64,000 bases of DNA from Thermosipho affectus (GCF_001990485.1 NZ_LBFC01000006.1:62001-126000); one strand, 5' to 3'. Shown: positions 7,497-17,440, counted from the stretch's first letter. Numbers and translations: made by a program. The notes: a model not told the origin generated them from the sequence alone.

Positions 7497-9209
7497 TTAA
7501 TCCCCTTCCAAAGTTTTTAATCTATCTTCGACAAAATCTACAATCTCTCCAATATACTCTTCTGAAAAATCTAATTTTATACCTGCAACTTCATAGACCT
7601 TATCAATTGGTACTTTATATCCAACCTTTAAAAAGTTGTGATAACTCTCTATAGCTTTTTCTGAGTTTTCGACGTAATTTCTATATATTGACAATGCTCC
7701 AAGTTGTGCAATTCCATATTCTATATAGTAGAAAGGTACTTCAAATATATGCAATTGGAATAACCATCTGTATTTCTTTTCAAGTTCAAGATTTGTCCAA
7801 TCCACTCCTTGATTAAATCTATCCATCAATTTTCCAAAATATTCTGCTCTTTCTTCAGCAGAGTGCCCTGGATTGCTGTAGATCCACTGTTGAAATGCAT
7901 CAACTGTCATACACCAAGGCAGGAATAAAATAGCACTTTCAAGCTCTTCTATCATTGCCTTTTTTAACTCTTCATTATCTTTATAATACTCATTCCAATG
8001 GTGCATAGTTAACAATTCCATACTCATCGAAGCAAGTTCTGCTATTTCCATACGATTTGGTCTATAATATGTAACAGGTATGTCTACCGTTTCAAAGGTA
8101 TGCATAGCATGTCCTGATTCATGCAGCAAGGTCCTTACATCCCCACTCTGTCCCGTTGCGTTCATAAAAATAAACGGTGCACCTGTTTCCGGCAATGGAT
8201 AGTTGTATCCACCTGGTGCCTTTCCCTTTCTATTTTCAAGGTCAAGCAATCCAGTGTTTTTCATCATTTCTAACCTTTCACCAAAAAGTGGTTTAACTTT
8301 TCCAAGTACTTTTATCGCCTTTTCAACAAATTCATCTACCGTTTTATACGGTTTAAGTACTTTTCCATCAACATCAACAGCTGTATCCCACGGTCTTAAT
8401 GTATCAACTCCTAATTTTTTCGCACGTTTTTGCATTCTTTTTCTAAAAAATGGCATAACTTTCTTTTCCACTGCCTCGTGAAATTTGTAAACATCTTCTA
8501 CCGTATATTCAAATCTTCCTTTTGCTTTATGCATATAATCTCTATAATTTTCAAAACCTGCATTTTTTGCTTGCTTTATTCTAATTTCTTTTAACTCATC
8601 AAAAAGGTTATCAAGCTCTTCTCTTTTTTCTAACAATCCTTCATACCTTTTTCTCCATGCTTCCTCCCTTATTACCCTATCAGGTGATTTTAAATATGGT
8701 ATAAGTTGTTGGAGGGTCTTTTCCTCGCCCCTAAAATTTACAGTTATAGAACCAAAGATAGCACCATATTTATTTGAAAGTTTTCTTTCTTCTACCTGTA
8801 AAGGTATATTTTCTTCTCTAAATAATTCAATGTTATTTGAAATTATATTCAGCATATGTACATATTCTCTTGAAAATTCTACTTTACTATCATATATCTT
8901 TTTTTCAAGTTTTATATAATAGGGTTTTAATTTTGAAACAACGTTTTGAAAATAGTCGTTAAATTTTTCGGCATATTCCTTTTTATCCGAAAACCTCGTC
9001 ATGTTAATATATCTCCAACCCATTTCCTCAGATACAATATCGGAAAGTTCTGTAAATTTTTCTACTAACTTTACAACTTCCTCTTCCGTTTCAACTTTCT
9101 CTTCAAGCAGACTATTTAAAATCTCAATAATCTTACTGGCATCTGTTGAATCTAGCCCCATAAAATACTTTCTTTTCTTTTTTTCAATCTTTTTGTCAGT
9201 AAATATCAT
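7497..9209 (-). CDS. M3-family oligoendopeptidase (zinc)
   Basis: About 570 residues. The HExxH zinc site is in TLLHESGHAMHTFE (about 363) and the third ligand Glu lies in the following EIAELASMSMELL. The GAPFIFMN...GQSGDVRTLLHE stretch is characteristic of the M3 group annotated as oligoendopeptidase but distinct from classical PepF. It should cut short peptides in the cytoplasm. The long frame opens 19 codons earlier inside the MATE gene; the ATG at 9209 with GGGGG eight bases upstream is the better start and overlaps the MATE stop by 14 bases. Confidence 0.9.
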   Translation of the reverse strand: MIFTDKKIEKKKRKYFMGLDSTDASKIIEILNSLLEEKVETEEEVVKLVEKFTELSDIVSEEMGWRYINMTRFSDKKEYAEKFNDYFQNVVSKLKPYYIKLEKKIYDSKVEFSREYVHMLNIISNNIELFREENIPLQVEERKLSNKYGAIFGSITVNFRGEEKTLQQLIPYLKSPDRVIREEAWRKRYEGLLEKREELDNLFDELKEIRIKQAKNAGFENYRDYMHKAKGRFEYTVEDVYKFHEAVEKKVMPFFRKRMQKRAKKLGVDTLRPWDTAVDVDGKVLKPYKTVDEFVEKAIKVLGKVKPLFGERLEMMKNTGLLDLENRKGKAPGGYNYPLPETGAPFIFMNATGQSGDVRTLLHESGHAMHTFETVDIPVTYYRPNRMEIAELASMSMELLTMHHWNEYYKDNEELKKAMIEELESAILFLPWCMTVDAFQQWIYSNPGHSAEERAEYFGKLMDRFNQGVDWTNLELEKKYRWLFQLHIFEVPFYYIEYGIAQLGALSIYRNYVENSEKAIESYHNFLKVGYKVPIDKVYEVAGIKLDFSEEYIGEIVDFVEDRLKTLEGD

Positions 9210-10578
9210 CACATTTACCCCCTTTTTTCTGCACAATTGTTTTTTTCCAATCTGAAAATTTAACAAAAAGATATGCCAAAATCATTGCTGCCACATTACT
9301 AATTATCATAGCAAAAAACAATCCTGTAAAGCCAAAAGTAGAGGAAAAAATTGCTATTAACGGCACCCTAATTCCCCATAATCTTGTTATATCAACTATC
9401 ATTGACAATTCCGTTCTTCCAGCACCCACAAGTGTGTTGATAAAAACAGACATAGAAGTAAAAAACGGCAAAGAGAAAGAAACGTATTTAAAGAATATAT
9501 ATCCCACTCTTATGACCTCTTGATCATTTATAAAAAACCTGGTAAGTTCTCCACCAAAGAAAAAGGTCAAAGTACTTAAGGAAAATACGATTAAAAAATT
9601 TGAAATAAACGCAACTTTTACCGTTTTTTCAGCACTTTTCAAATCTCCCGCACCTAAAAATTGCCCCACCATAGTGGTAACAGAATTACCAATACCAAAT
9701 GATATCATCGTAATAAAGTTTATAATTCTATTTCCCACACCATATGCACTAACAACTGTAGGGCCAAAACTAGAAACGAACCTCATTATAACCACAAATC
9801 CCAAAGAAGTTATAGACATACTCAAAGAACTTGGTAGTCCAATACGAAATACCTTTTTTACCAATGAAAAATCCGGTTTTAAATCTTCAAAACCTATCTT
9901 AAACCCTCTTTTCCCTGCAAATAAGTGTTCAATTGAAATTACAGCTGCAACAACTCTTGCAATTGTTGTAGCCCAAGCTGCACCAATTACCCCCATTTTT
10001 GGAATAAACCAAAAACCAAAAATAAATATTGGATCCAAAATTATATTAACCACAGTTGAAATAAACATCAATTTCATTGTAAATTTTGAATCTCCCCAAC
10101 CTCTTAAAATAGAAGAAATTGAGTTAAAGATAAAACCAAATGGCAACCCTATCATTATTATGTTAAAATAATTAACCGCATAATTTATTACTTCTTTACT
10201 ATTTTCACCAGCAATTAAAGTAATTACATGACGTGAAATTATAATAGCTATTATCGCTAAAGAAATACCCAAAAGTGTGGAAATTACAACAGTTTGACCT
10301 GCAGCTTTTCTTGCAGCCTTCTTATTTGAAGCTCCTGTAAATTGTGCCACTAACGTTACTCCAGCTTGTGCAAAACCTATAGAAAGTGAAATAAAAACAA
10401 ATATAAGTGGCCATACTATTGTAGGAGCAGAAAACTCTATCTTTCCCAGCTTTCCCAAAAAATAAGCATCAACTGCATTGTAAAATGTCTGCATTAAATT
10501 TGATATAACTAAAGGCCAACTCAGCAAAAAAAGCGATTTTATTATACTTTGCTTGAATAAATCAACCCTATTTTTCAA
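9196..10578 (-). CDS. MATE-family efflux transporter
   Basis: About 460 residues, twelve predicted membrane helices in two related halves (SWPLVISNLMQTFYNAVDAY near the N-terminus and RIGLPSSLSMSITSLGFVVI at the second half, the usual MATE repeat). Members export cationic drugs or metabolites against Na+ or H+. First gene of an operon with the M3 peptidase and Cys-cluster protein. The upstream TTG at 10593 overlaps the GGAGGGGG site; the TTG at 10578 sits seven bases after it and is chosen. Confidence 0.9.
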   Translation of the reverse strand: MKNRVDLFKQSIIKSLFLLSWPLVISNLMQTFYNAVDAYFLGKLGKIEFSAPTIVWPLIFVFISLSIGFAQAGVTLVAQFTGASNKKAARKAAGQTVVISTLLGISLAIIAIIISRHVITLIAGENSKEVINYAVNYFNIIMIGLPFGFIFNSISSILRGWGDSKFTMKLMFISTVVNIILDPIFIFGFWFIPKMGVIGAAWATTIARVVAAVISIEHLFAGKRGFKIGFEDLKPDFSLVKKVFRIGLPSSLSMSITSLGFVVIMRFVSSFGPTVVSAYGVGNRIINFITMISFGIGNSVTTMVGQFLGAGDLKSAEKTVKVAFISNFLIVFSLSTLTFFFGGELTRFFINDQEVIRVGYIFFKYVSFSLPFFTSMSVFINTLVGAGRTELSMIVDITRLWGIRVPLIAIFSSTFGFTGLFFAMIISNVAAMILAYLFVKFSDWKKTIVQKKGGKCDDIY

Positions 10579-10608
10579 AAATTCCCCCTCCAATTATTCG
10601 CTATGCTA

Positions 10609-10669
10609 ATTATAACATATTTCAACCAAAAACAATATATTTCGCAAAGCGAATATTTTATGATATAAT
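10609..10669. promoter_or_regulatory. Divergent promoter region, MATE operon and aldo/keto reductase
   Basis: Minus strand TATAAT at 10614-10609 serves the MATE operon. Plus strand TGA-TATAAT (extended -10, box 10664-10669) serves the aldo/keto reductase, 24 bases before its start. Between them is a perfect inverted repeat TTCGC-AAA-GCGAA (10641-10653); a further TTCGC half-site lies at 10597-10601. The repeat could bind a regulator of both units. Confidence 0.6.
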
Positions 10670-10692
10670 TTTTTCGTAAGGAGGTGAAAGAT

Positions 10693-11652
10693 ATGAATTA
10701 CAGAAAAGTGGGAAAATGGGGATTAAAGATAAGTGAAGTTTCACTTGGATCATGGCTCACTTTCGGAAATCAACTAGACATTCAAAAAGCCAAAGAAATA
10801 GTAAGAGAAGCTTTCAAAAATGGAATAAACTTCTTTGACACGGCAGAAGCATACGCAAATGGTATGGCTGAATCCATGTTAGGTGAAGTCTTAAAGGAAT
10901 TCAAAAGAAGTGACATTGTGGTTTCCACGAAAATATTTTGGGGTGGAAACGGACCAAATGACAGAGGGCTTTCAAGAAAACACATTTTAGAAGGAACATT
11001 TGCTTCACTTAAAAGGTTACAACTAGACTACGTTGACATTGTCTACTGCCACCGCCCTGATCCAGAAACACCTATTGAAGAGACCGTTCTTGCAATGGAT
11101 TATTTAGTGAGAAACGGTTATGCACTCTATTGGGGTACTTCCGAATGGAGTGGGGACCAACTTGAAAAAGCCCACATAGCATGCAAAGAATTAAACTGCA
11201 TACCACCTATTGTAGAACAACCGCAATACAACATGCTTGTAAGGGACAGGGTAGAAAAAGAATATCAACCTATATACGAAAAATACGGCATGGGGTTAAC
11301 AATTTGGAGTCCTCTTGCTTCTGGGATTCTAACTGGAAAATATAACAACGGCATCCCAGAAGATTCAAGACTTGCAAGATTTCCAAACCTAAAAAAACAC
11401 CTTGAAGAAAACGGTATATTAACGGAAAAAACATTTGAAAAACTACAAAAATTACAAAAAATTGCAGATGAATTGAATGCAAAGCTCTCGCAACTTGCCA
11501 TCGCATGGTGTTTGTTGAATCCAAATGTAAGTAGTGTTATCCTGGGGGTATCAAAGATTGAACAATTACATGAGAATCTTAAAGCAATAGAAATTAAGGA
11601 AAAAATAACAGAGGATATAGAAAAAGAAATAAGAAAAATTTTGGAGGAATGA
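10693..11652 (+). CDS. Aldo/keto reductase (potassium-channel beta-subunit-like)
   Basis: 319 residues, a TIM-barrel NADPH-dependent oxidoreductase. The catalytic tetrad can be placed: Asp and Tyr in FFDTAEAYANG, Lys in VVSTKIFW, His in DIVYCHRPD. The opening YRKVGKWGLKISEVSLGSW and the GKYNNGIP segment match the Kv-beta/YghZ-like branch. The GTG at 10684 is part of AAGGAGGTG, so the ATG at 10693 is used. The M29 peptidase follows with one base between stop and start, so they share an mRNA. Physiological substrate unknown. Confidence 0.9.
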   Translation: MNYRKVGKWGLKISEVSLGSWLTFGNQLDIQKAKEIVREAFKNGINFFDTAEAYANGMAESMLGEVLKEFKRSDIVVSTKIFWGGNGPNDRGLSRKHILEGTFASLKRLQLDYVDIVYCHRPDPETPIEETVLAMDYLVRNGYALYWGTSEWSGDQLEKAHIACKELNCIPPIVEQPQYNMLVRDRVEKEYQPIYEKYGMGLTIWSPLASGILTGKYNNGIPEDSRLARFPNLKKHLEENGILTEKTFEKLQKLQKIADELNAKLSQLAIAWCLLNPNVSSVILGVSKIEQLHENLKAIEIKEKITEDIEKEIRKILEE

Positions 11653-11653
11653 T

Positions 11654-12862
11654 ATGATGTTAAACAAATATGCAAAAGTTGCACTTCAAATTGGACTTAA
11701 TCTTCAAGAAGGACAAATTTTATTTATAAAAGCACCGCTTGATGCAAGAGAATTTGTAGAAGAAGTAGTAAATGAAGCCTTTAATCTAGGTGCACATGAT
11801 GTATACGTAAGATGGAATGATGAAGTAGTCACAAAATATCGTTTAAAAAATGCACCTATTGATGCGTTAAAAGAATATCCAAAATGGGAAATAATGGCCT
11901 CTCAATATTTACTTGATAAAAAGGGAGCGATGTTGAGTATAACTGGTGCAGATCCAGACGCATTAAAAGACGTTCCACCTGAAAGAATAGGTATTTACAC
12001 AAAAACGGTAAACATCGCAAATAAAGAAATCATGAAAAGAATGATGTCTAATGAAATTTCTTGGTGTGTTGTTGCATACCCTTCAAAAAAATGGGCAAAA
12101 AAGGTATTAGGTGAAGAAAACACGGAAAAACTTCTTGAATACATTTTAAAAGCCAGTAGAATAGAAGGAAATCCCGTTGAAAACTGGAAAAAACACATAG
12201 AAAAATTAACACACATTACAAAATATCTAAATGAAAAACAATTCGACTATTTAATATACGAAGGTCCTGGTACAAATCTACAAGTTGGTCTTCCCAAAGA
12301 GCACATTTGGATATCAGGAAGCCAAAAAAACAAACAAGATATCGTTTTTGTTCCAAATATTCCAACAGAAGAGGTATTTACAGCCCCACATAAAGATAAA
12401 ATAAACGGTGTGGTTTCAAATAGTTTGCCACTAGTATATGGCGGAAACATTATAGACAAATTTACACTTACCTTTAAAGACGGAAAAATAATAAATTACG
12501 ATGCAAAAATAGGCAAAGATATACTAGAAACCATTTTAAACACAGATGAAGGTGCAAGAAGATTAGGTGAAGTTGCACTTGTATCCGTTGAATCCCCCAT
12601 TTATCAGATGAAAAAAATCTTCTACAACACGCTATTTGATGAAAATGCAGCTTCACACTTTGCATTTGGTAGAGCATACCCAAGTTGTGTAAAAAACGGG
12701 GAAAAATTATCAGAAAAACAATTAAAAGAAGTTGGACTTAATAGTAGTCTTACACATGTTGACTTCATGATAGGCAATGAAAAAATGAACGTTTGGGGAG
12801 TTAAAGGCACGGAAAAAGTCCAAATAATGAAAAATGGTTTATTTACAATACCAAACTTATAA
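11654..12862 (+). CDS. M29-family metallo-aminopeptidase
   Basis: 402 residues of the AmpS/aminopeptidase T family. Family metal ligands are recognisable in VFTAPHKDKINGVV, SVESPIYQ, the ASHFAFGRAYPSC segment and THVDFMIG near the C-terminus. These enzymes release N-terminal residues in the cytoplasm and need two divalent metals. GGAGG lies seven bases before the ATG. The 3' end overlaps the convergent ABC permease gene by 20 bases, and its likely terminator lies inside that gene. Confidence 0.9.
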   Translation: MMLNKYAKVALQIGLNLQEGQILFIKAPLDAREFVEEVVNEAFNLGAHDVYVRWNDEVVTKYRLKNAPIDALKEYPKWEIMASQYLLDKKGAMLSITGADPDALKDVPPERIGIYTKTVNIANKEIMKRMMSNEISWCVVAYPSKKWAKKVLGEENTEKLLEYILKASRIEGNPVENWKKHIEKLTHITKYLNEKQFDYLIYEGPGTNLQVGLPKEHIWISGSQKNKQDIVFVPNIPTEEVFTAPHKDKINGVVSNSLPLVYGGNIIDKFTLTFKDGKIINYDAKIGKDILETILNTDEGARRLGEVALVSVESPIYQMKKIFYNTLFDENAASHFAFGRAYPSCVKNGEKLSEKQLKEVGLNSSLTHVDFMIGNEKMNVWGVKGTEKVQIMKNGLFTIPNL

Positions 12863-13856
12863 CTACAGACAAAACAAACCATGCCAATGGAACAAATATG
12901 TGGTTGTTATATATAGAATATCCATACGACGCACGTATCCCATCTACCAAATAGGTAGATGGGATTATTTTTGAAATGGTTGAAATGAATTTTACGTTAT
13001 CTACATTAAAATAAAAACCGCCTACGAACATAAATACCTGAAAAAATATGTTACCTAATACAATTGTTGTTTCTGGATTTTTGAACATCTTTGAAAGCAT
13101 ATAACCAAAGGAAAGAAAAACCATACTTCCAAACAAAACGTAAAACCATACGTTGTAATTAAAAATATTCACTCCATATACAAAATAATCAAAAATGGAG
13201 AATATTACACACGATAATAGAATTTGTAAAAAGGCTACCATAGTAAAAGTAAGGTAAAACCTGTTATAAGGTGTAACAGATAACCTCTTTAAGACACCTC
13301 TTCGCTCATAGAAAGAAATATTAGTTAAATATCCAAAAAAAACAACAGACATAATGTTCATAACTAAAATAGCCCCATATAGAAATTCTTGGTATCTTAT
13401 ATTTTTGTTTTTCTCTATTATCTTAATTGGAATATCTCTTCCCATTAAATAATTAACCTTTGAAAATGCACTTATAAAAACATCTTTGGCAATCTTTGAA
13501 TCTAATTTTCCAGGAATATAGTAAACATCTACTTCAAGTGGCTCAAAAAGCTTTGTTTTCGATAAAAAAAGTGCCTTTTGAAACTTTTGATCAAAATTTT
13601 CTTCCAAAACTACAACTATATCAAGGTTCTTTTCGATAAATTGCTCTATTTTTTCTATTTTTACAATATTAAAATAGTCCTTAAAAACATCTAATACACT
13701 CGAGTTACCAATAACACCTATTTTAAAACGTATCCTTTTTTCTAAATTTCCAAAAATAGAAGTCAAAAGTAAAGTAAGCAAAATGGGAAATAATACAAAC
13801 CAAAAAGTCGCCTCTTTACTTCTTAAAAACTCTATTTTCAAAAGCGCTTTAAACAT
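12843..13856 (-). CDS. ABC-2 type permease, second subunit
   Basis: 337 residues: one N-terminal helix (SKEATFWFVLFPILLTLLLT), an extracytoplasmic domain of ~130 residues, and about five C-terminal helices. The conserved ABC-2 element IIPSTYLVDGIRASYGYS is near residue 305. It is the last gene of the eight-gene minus-strand operon and forms an exporter with the adjacent ATPase and the other permease. Substrate not deducible. Its distal 20 bases are shared with the M29 gene on the other strand. Confidence 0.85.
   Translation of the reverse strand: MFKALLKIEFLRSKEATFWFVLFPILLTLLLTSIFGNLEKRIRFKIGVIGNSSVLDVFKDYFNIVKIEKIEQFIEKNLDIVVVLEENFDQKFQKALFLSKTKLFEPLEVDVYYIPGKLDSKIAKDVFISAFSKVNYLMGRDIPIKIIEKNKNIRYQEFLYGAILVMNIMSVVFFGYLTNISFYERRGVLKRLSVTPYNRFYLTFTMVAFLQILLSCVIFSIFDYFVYGVNIFNYNVWFYVLFGSMVFLSFGYMLSKMFKNPETTIVLGNIFFQVFMFVGGFYFNVDNVKFISTISKIIPSTYLVDGIRASYGYSIYNNHIFVPLAWFVLSVVISLVL
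12937..12965 (+). terminator. Plus-strand terminator inside the convergent permease gene
   Basis: Perfect 12-base stem (12937-12948 with 12954-12965, loop AAATA) followed on the plus strand by TATTTTT. It would end the aldo/keto reductase-M29 transcript about 75 bases past its stop, while coding for the conserved C-terminal part of the permease on the minus strand. Confidence 0.75.
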
Positions 13857-13857
13857 A

Positions 13858-14709
13858 TTAATCCCTCAATTCCTTTCCAGTAAGCTTTAAGAATACATCT
13901 TCAAGTGTTGGATGTCGCACAATGAATTTTTCTACGCCATCGTTTAAAAGTTTATTTATCACTTCACTCATATTTTTAGTCTCAATTATAGTTTTCCCTT
14001 CCACCACTTTTCCAAAGTTGTATTCTCCATCTACTTCAACAATTGTACTTAACCCTGAATGTTTGATCAATTCATCTGGACTACCTTCAGCTATAATTAA
14101 TCCGTTATCTATAATACACACTTTATTAGATAATGTTTGCGCTTCTTCCATATAATGCGTCGTTAAAAAGATAGTTTTACCACCCCTCTTAAATTCTCTT
14201 ATAATATCCCAAATATGTCTTCGAGATTGTGGATCTAACCCCGTAGTTGGTTCATCCAAAAACAAAATTTCAGGATCATTAATAAAAGATAATCCAAAGC
14301 TAAGCCTTTGAAATTGTCCACCAGAAAGTGTCTTAACCCTTTCATTTTTCTTCTCAACAAGTCCAATCATCTCTAACACTTTTTTAGGGTCGTATCCTTT
14401 TTTGTAAAAACTTCTAAAAAGTTTTAGCGTTTCATACACGGTAAGTTCTCTAAAAAGTTCTGTTTTTTGAAGAAGTACCCCTATTCTTTCCTTTATTTTC
14501 TTATCAATATCATCTACTTTTTGGCCAAAAAAATATATTTCACCTGAAGTCTTCTTTCTAAGTCCCACTAATATTTCCAAAGTTGTAGTCTTTCCAGCAC
14601 CATTTGGGCCTAAAAACGAAAATATAATTCCCCTTTCTATGGAAAAACTTATTCCCTTAAGTGCTTCAAAATCTCCATATTTCTTTTTTAAATTAACCAC
14701 TTTTATCAT
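13858..14709 (-). CDS. ABC-2 exporter ATP-binding protein
   Basis: 283 residues, single ATPase domain: Walker A GPNGAGKTT (about 35-43), signature LSGGQFQR, Walker B LFLDEPTTGLDPQSRR, switch His in LTTHYMEE, then an accessory domain of ~70 residues typical of DrrA/CcmA-like exporters. It lies between two ABC-2 permeases, one base from the downstream start, and should energise the heteromeric pair. Confidence 0.93.
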   Translation of the reverse strand: MIKVVNLKKKYGDFEALKGISFSIERGIIFSFLGPNGAGKTTTLEILVGLRKKTSGEIYFFGQKVDDIDKKIKERIGVLLQKTELFRELTVYETLKLFRSFYKKGYDPKKVLEMIGLVEKKNERVKTLSGGQFQRLSFGLSFINDPEILFLDEPTTGLDPQSRRHIWDIIREFKRGGKTIFLTTHYMEEAQTLSNKVCIIDNGLIIAEGSPDELIKHSGLSTIVEVDGEYNFGKVVEGKTIIETKNMSEVINKLLNDGVEKFIVRHPTLEDVFLKLTGKELRD

Positions 14710-14717
14710 TATTTCAC

Positions 14718-15692
14718 CTACTCTTCTGGTGCAAAAAGAATTTTTCCACCAAAATACAATAAAACAACCCCAAAAATTATTAAAGATATATTTTGTAGTA
14801 AAAATTTCCCAAAAGAATCCTGCTTAAATATAGAATGCTTAAAATTATCAAATATATACATTATGGGTAAAAAATAAGTAATGTTTTTTAAAAATTTTGG
14901 AAGAAAATCTATGGGAAAGTATATTCCAGAAAAAAATATAAAAATGGTATACAAAAATTGCGCAACAGAATTTGCAAATTTTTCAAACAAAATACTCAAA
15001 AGTATTCCAATACCCAGCATCCCCAAGACAGCCGAAATAAATGAAAACGCAAAAAATAGATAATCAACCTTTAAGTTTATATTGAAAAGAAAAATTCCAA
15101 CAAGTCTTACAACAACAAAAGAAATTAGACTTACTATAAATTGAGAAAGAGAAAACGAAAGTACAAACAAAAATGCACTTAGAGGTAATACTCTAAATCT
15201 CCTTATTATTCCAATTTTTCTATATCTTTCAAATAAATTTATGGCTGAAAACATACCAATTGAAACCAATGACAAAACAAAAGAACCCAAGTAAATACTT
15301 TCTTTTTCATTTAAAACTTTATAATCTAAAATCCTTTCGTTTATTTTTACAATTTCTCTGAAATCAATAGTATCTACTTTACGTTTCAAGCCATCGATCC
15401 ACAAGTCAACGGTATAATCGTTATAATTTTTGTAAACTACAATTTTTTTGCTTTCTACAAATGCCGATGCTGCGTAATTATATCTATCCTTCATCAACGC
15501 ATTTTTATTACCATAGTACTTTCCAGGTATATCCAAAGGCTTATCACTAAAGTATGCAAATGAAACTTCTTTTTCATTCGAAAAAACTTGAGCAAACATT
15601 ATAAAAAACACAACTGGTAAAAGAATCCCAAAGAAAAAAGATATCTTATTTCTAAAAGATTCTAAAAACAACGCTTTTATAAGATTAATCAT
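14718..15692 (-). CDS. ABC-2 type permease, first subunit
   Basis: About 324 residues with the same plan as the other permease: N-terminal helix, large external loop, then five helices (including FLPIMYIFDNFKHS near the end). The long frame starts 14 codons earlier, but GAGGT lies eight bases before the ATG at 15692, which gives the sequence MINLIKALFLESFRNK, parallel to the sister permease. It overlaps the macro-domain gene by 8 bases. Confidence 0.85.
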   Translation of the reverse strand: MINLIKALFLESFRNKISFFFGILLPVVFFIMFAQVFSNEKEVSFAYFSDKPLDIPGKYYGNKNALMKDRYNYAASAFVESKKIVVYKNYNDYTVDLWIDGLKRKVDTIDFREIVKINERILDYKVLNEKESIYLGSFVLSLVSIGMFSAINLFERYRKIGIIRRFRVLPLSAFLFVLSFSLSQFIVSLISFVVVRLVGIFLFNINLKVDYLFFAFSFISAVLGMLGIGILLSILFEKFANSVAQFLYTIFIFFSGIYFPIDFLPKFLKNITYFLPIMYIFDNFKHSIFKQDSFGKFLLQNISLIIFGVVLLYFGGKILFAPEE

Positions 15693-16224
15693 TTGAAAAT
15701 ACCTCAACAAAAATTTCGTGATCTTCTTTGTCAATGTTTACAATCCTTATTTCGTCAAGACAAGTGTTATTCTTCGTAAACTTTTCTATACTTTCTTTAA
15801 AAATTTCCGCACACCTTTTCACTGGAAAACCATATATACCACTGCTAATTGCGGGAAATGCTATGGTTTTTACCCCAAGTTCACACGCTTTTTTTAAAGC
15901 ACTTAAAATTGCACTTTTCAATTTTTCTTCTTCTTTATTTTTTCCACCATGCCAAATTGGCCCTACTGCGTGGATTATATATTTTGCTTCTAAATTTCCC
16001 GCAAAGGTCACCGCTACATCACCTGTATTCACAGGCCCATATTTTTGAACATATTCATCGCTTTCTTTTTGTATTGAATAACCTCCTTTTTTCAAAATTG
16101 CACCAGCAACCCCTCCACCATGTTTCAACCAAGCATTTGCTGCATTAACAATTACATCAACTTTTTCCTTTGTAATATCCCCATTTATCAATTTTACCAA
16201 AACATTATTAACCTTCACTTCCAT
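15685..16224 (-). CDS. Macro-domain protein (ADP-ribose binding/hydrolysis)
   Basis: 179 residues, a full macro domain: LINGDITKEKVDVIVNAANAWLKHGGGVAGAIL near the start (NAAN and the GGGVAGAI loop that cradles ADP-ribose), HAVGPIWHGG and AFPAISSGIYGFP later. It is of the MacroD/YmdB type that removes ADP-ribose from proteins or deacetylates O-acetyl-ADP-ribose. It follows rarA with a 17-base overlap; in T. maritima I recall rarA and macro-domain genes being neighbours. Confidence 0.92.
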   Translation of the reverse strand: MEVKVNNVLVKLINGDITKEKVDVIVNAANAWLKHGGGVAGAILKKGGYSIQKESDEYVQKYGPVNTGDVAVTFAGNLEAKYIIHAVGPIWHGGKNKEEEKLKSAILSALKKACELGVKTIAFPAISSGIYGFPVKRCAEIFKESIEKFTKNNTCLDEIRIVNIDKEDHEIFVEVFSND

Positions 16225-17440
16225 ATCTTTTCACCCCTTTCCACAGCTTGTCAACTATCTCTTTAAACCGCTTTTCTTTTCCAATAGACTTTGGTGTGTA
16301 AAAAATACTATCTGAAATTTTATCTGGAAGGTAAGATCTCTTAATAAATCCCCCATAATAATGTGGATTTTTATAACCACTTTTTTCCACGTTGAGTAAA
16401 TTAAATGGAACTTTTAAATCAGGTGTTTTTTTAGCTAGTTCCATAGCTTTTGAAATAGCAATAGTTGATGAATTACTTTTTGGCGCTAAGGAAAGATAAA
16501 TTACACATTCTGAAAGGTTTAAAACACACTCTGGAAGTCCCACTAATTCCACGGCTTGCGCCGTAGCGGTAGCAATTAAAATGGCCATAGGATCTGCAAG
16601 ACCTATATCTTCACTTGCAAGTATAACTAATCTCCTTGCTATGAATCGAGGATCCTCACCACCTTCAAGCATACGAGCCATGTAATATAAAGCAGCATCT
16701 GGATCACTACCTCTTATACTCTTAATAAATGCAGATGCAAGGTTATAATGTTCTTTTTTTGTATAAAACTTTTTTCCCTCTCCACTATAAATTTTTATTA
16801 TTTCCTCATCAACAACGTCTTTTTCTAAAGAAAGTGCTATTTCACTTAATACATCGTATAAATTTATGGCAAAGCGTGCATCGCCTGCTGAATTTTTTAC
16901 TATAAATTCCATTACTTCCTCTTCTACACTAACCTTTTTTTTATTTATGGCACGTTCAATTATCTTCTTTAAATCAGATTCGCTCAACCTTTTAAAAGCA
17001 ATTACCTTTACTCTGGATAAAAGGGCAGGGTTAATCATTTTAAATGGATTTTCAGTAGTTGCCCCAATAAAGATGTAACTTCCCTTTTCTATACCAGGTA
17101 AAAAGATATCCTGTTGTTTCTTATTAAACCTATGTATTTCATCTACAAAAAGCAGTATTTTTTTGACATCTTTTACCTTTTCTGCGTAATCCAAAATCTT
17201 CTTTATATCCAACGTTGAAGTTATCGCAGCATTAAAATGATAGATTTCGTAATCAGTATGTTTTTTTATAACATCTAATGTAGAAGTTTTACCACACCCT
17301 GGTGGACCATAAAAAATAGAGGAAAATAAATTGTTCCTTTCAATGGCAATCTTTAATATACCAGCTTTTCCAAACAAATGGTTTTGCCCAACTATATCCC
17401 CCAAACTTTTAGGCCTTAAAATTTCGTTTAAACCATTCAA
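16208..17440 (-). CDS. rarA: Replication-associated recombination protein RarA (MgsA)
   Basis: 410 residues. AAA+ ATPase with Walker A GPPGCGKTS (about 45), Walker B LLFVDEIHRF and sensor ATTENPF, followed by the MgsA tetramerisation region (ALYYMARMLEGGEDPRFIARR). RarA acts at stalled forks and on single-strand gaps with SSB. The start is a TTG inside the epimerase gene (32-base overlap); the N-terminus LNEILRPKSLGDIVGQNHL aligns well with the family, so the start is close to correct. Confidence 0.93.
   Translation of the reverse strand: MNGLNEILRPKSLGDIVGQNHLFGKAGILKIAIERNNLFSSIFYGPPGCGKTSTLDVIKKHTDYEIYHFNAAITSTLDIKKILDYAEKVKDVKKILLFVDEIHRFNKKQQDIFLPGIEKGSYIFIGATTENPFKMINPALLSRVKVIAFKRLSESDLKKIIERAINKKKVSVEEEVMEFIVKNSAGDARFAINLYDVLSEIALSLEKDVVDEEIIKIYSGEGKKFYTKKEHYNLASAFIKSIRGSDPDAALYYMARMLEGGEDPRFIARRLVILASEDIGLADPMAILIATATAQAVELVGLPECVLNLSECVIYLSLAPKSNSSTIAISKAMELAKKTPDLKVPFNLLNVEKSGYKNPHYYGGFIKRSYLPDKISDSIFYTPKSIGKEKRFKEIVDKLWKGVKRYGSEG

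Noticed and set aside
9674-10171. 165-codon plus-strand frame inside the MATE gene
   Set aside because: Shadow frame: antisense to conserved MATE helices, low-complexity translation and no ribosome binding site.
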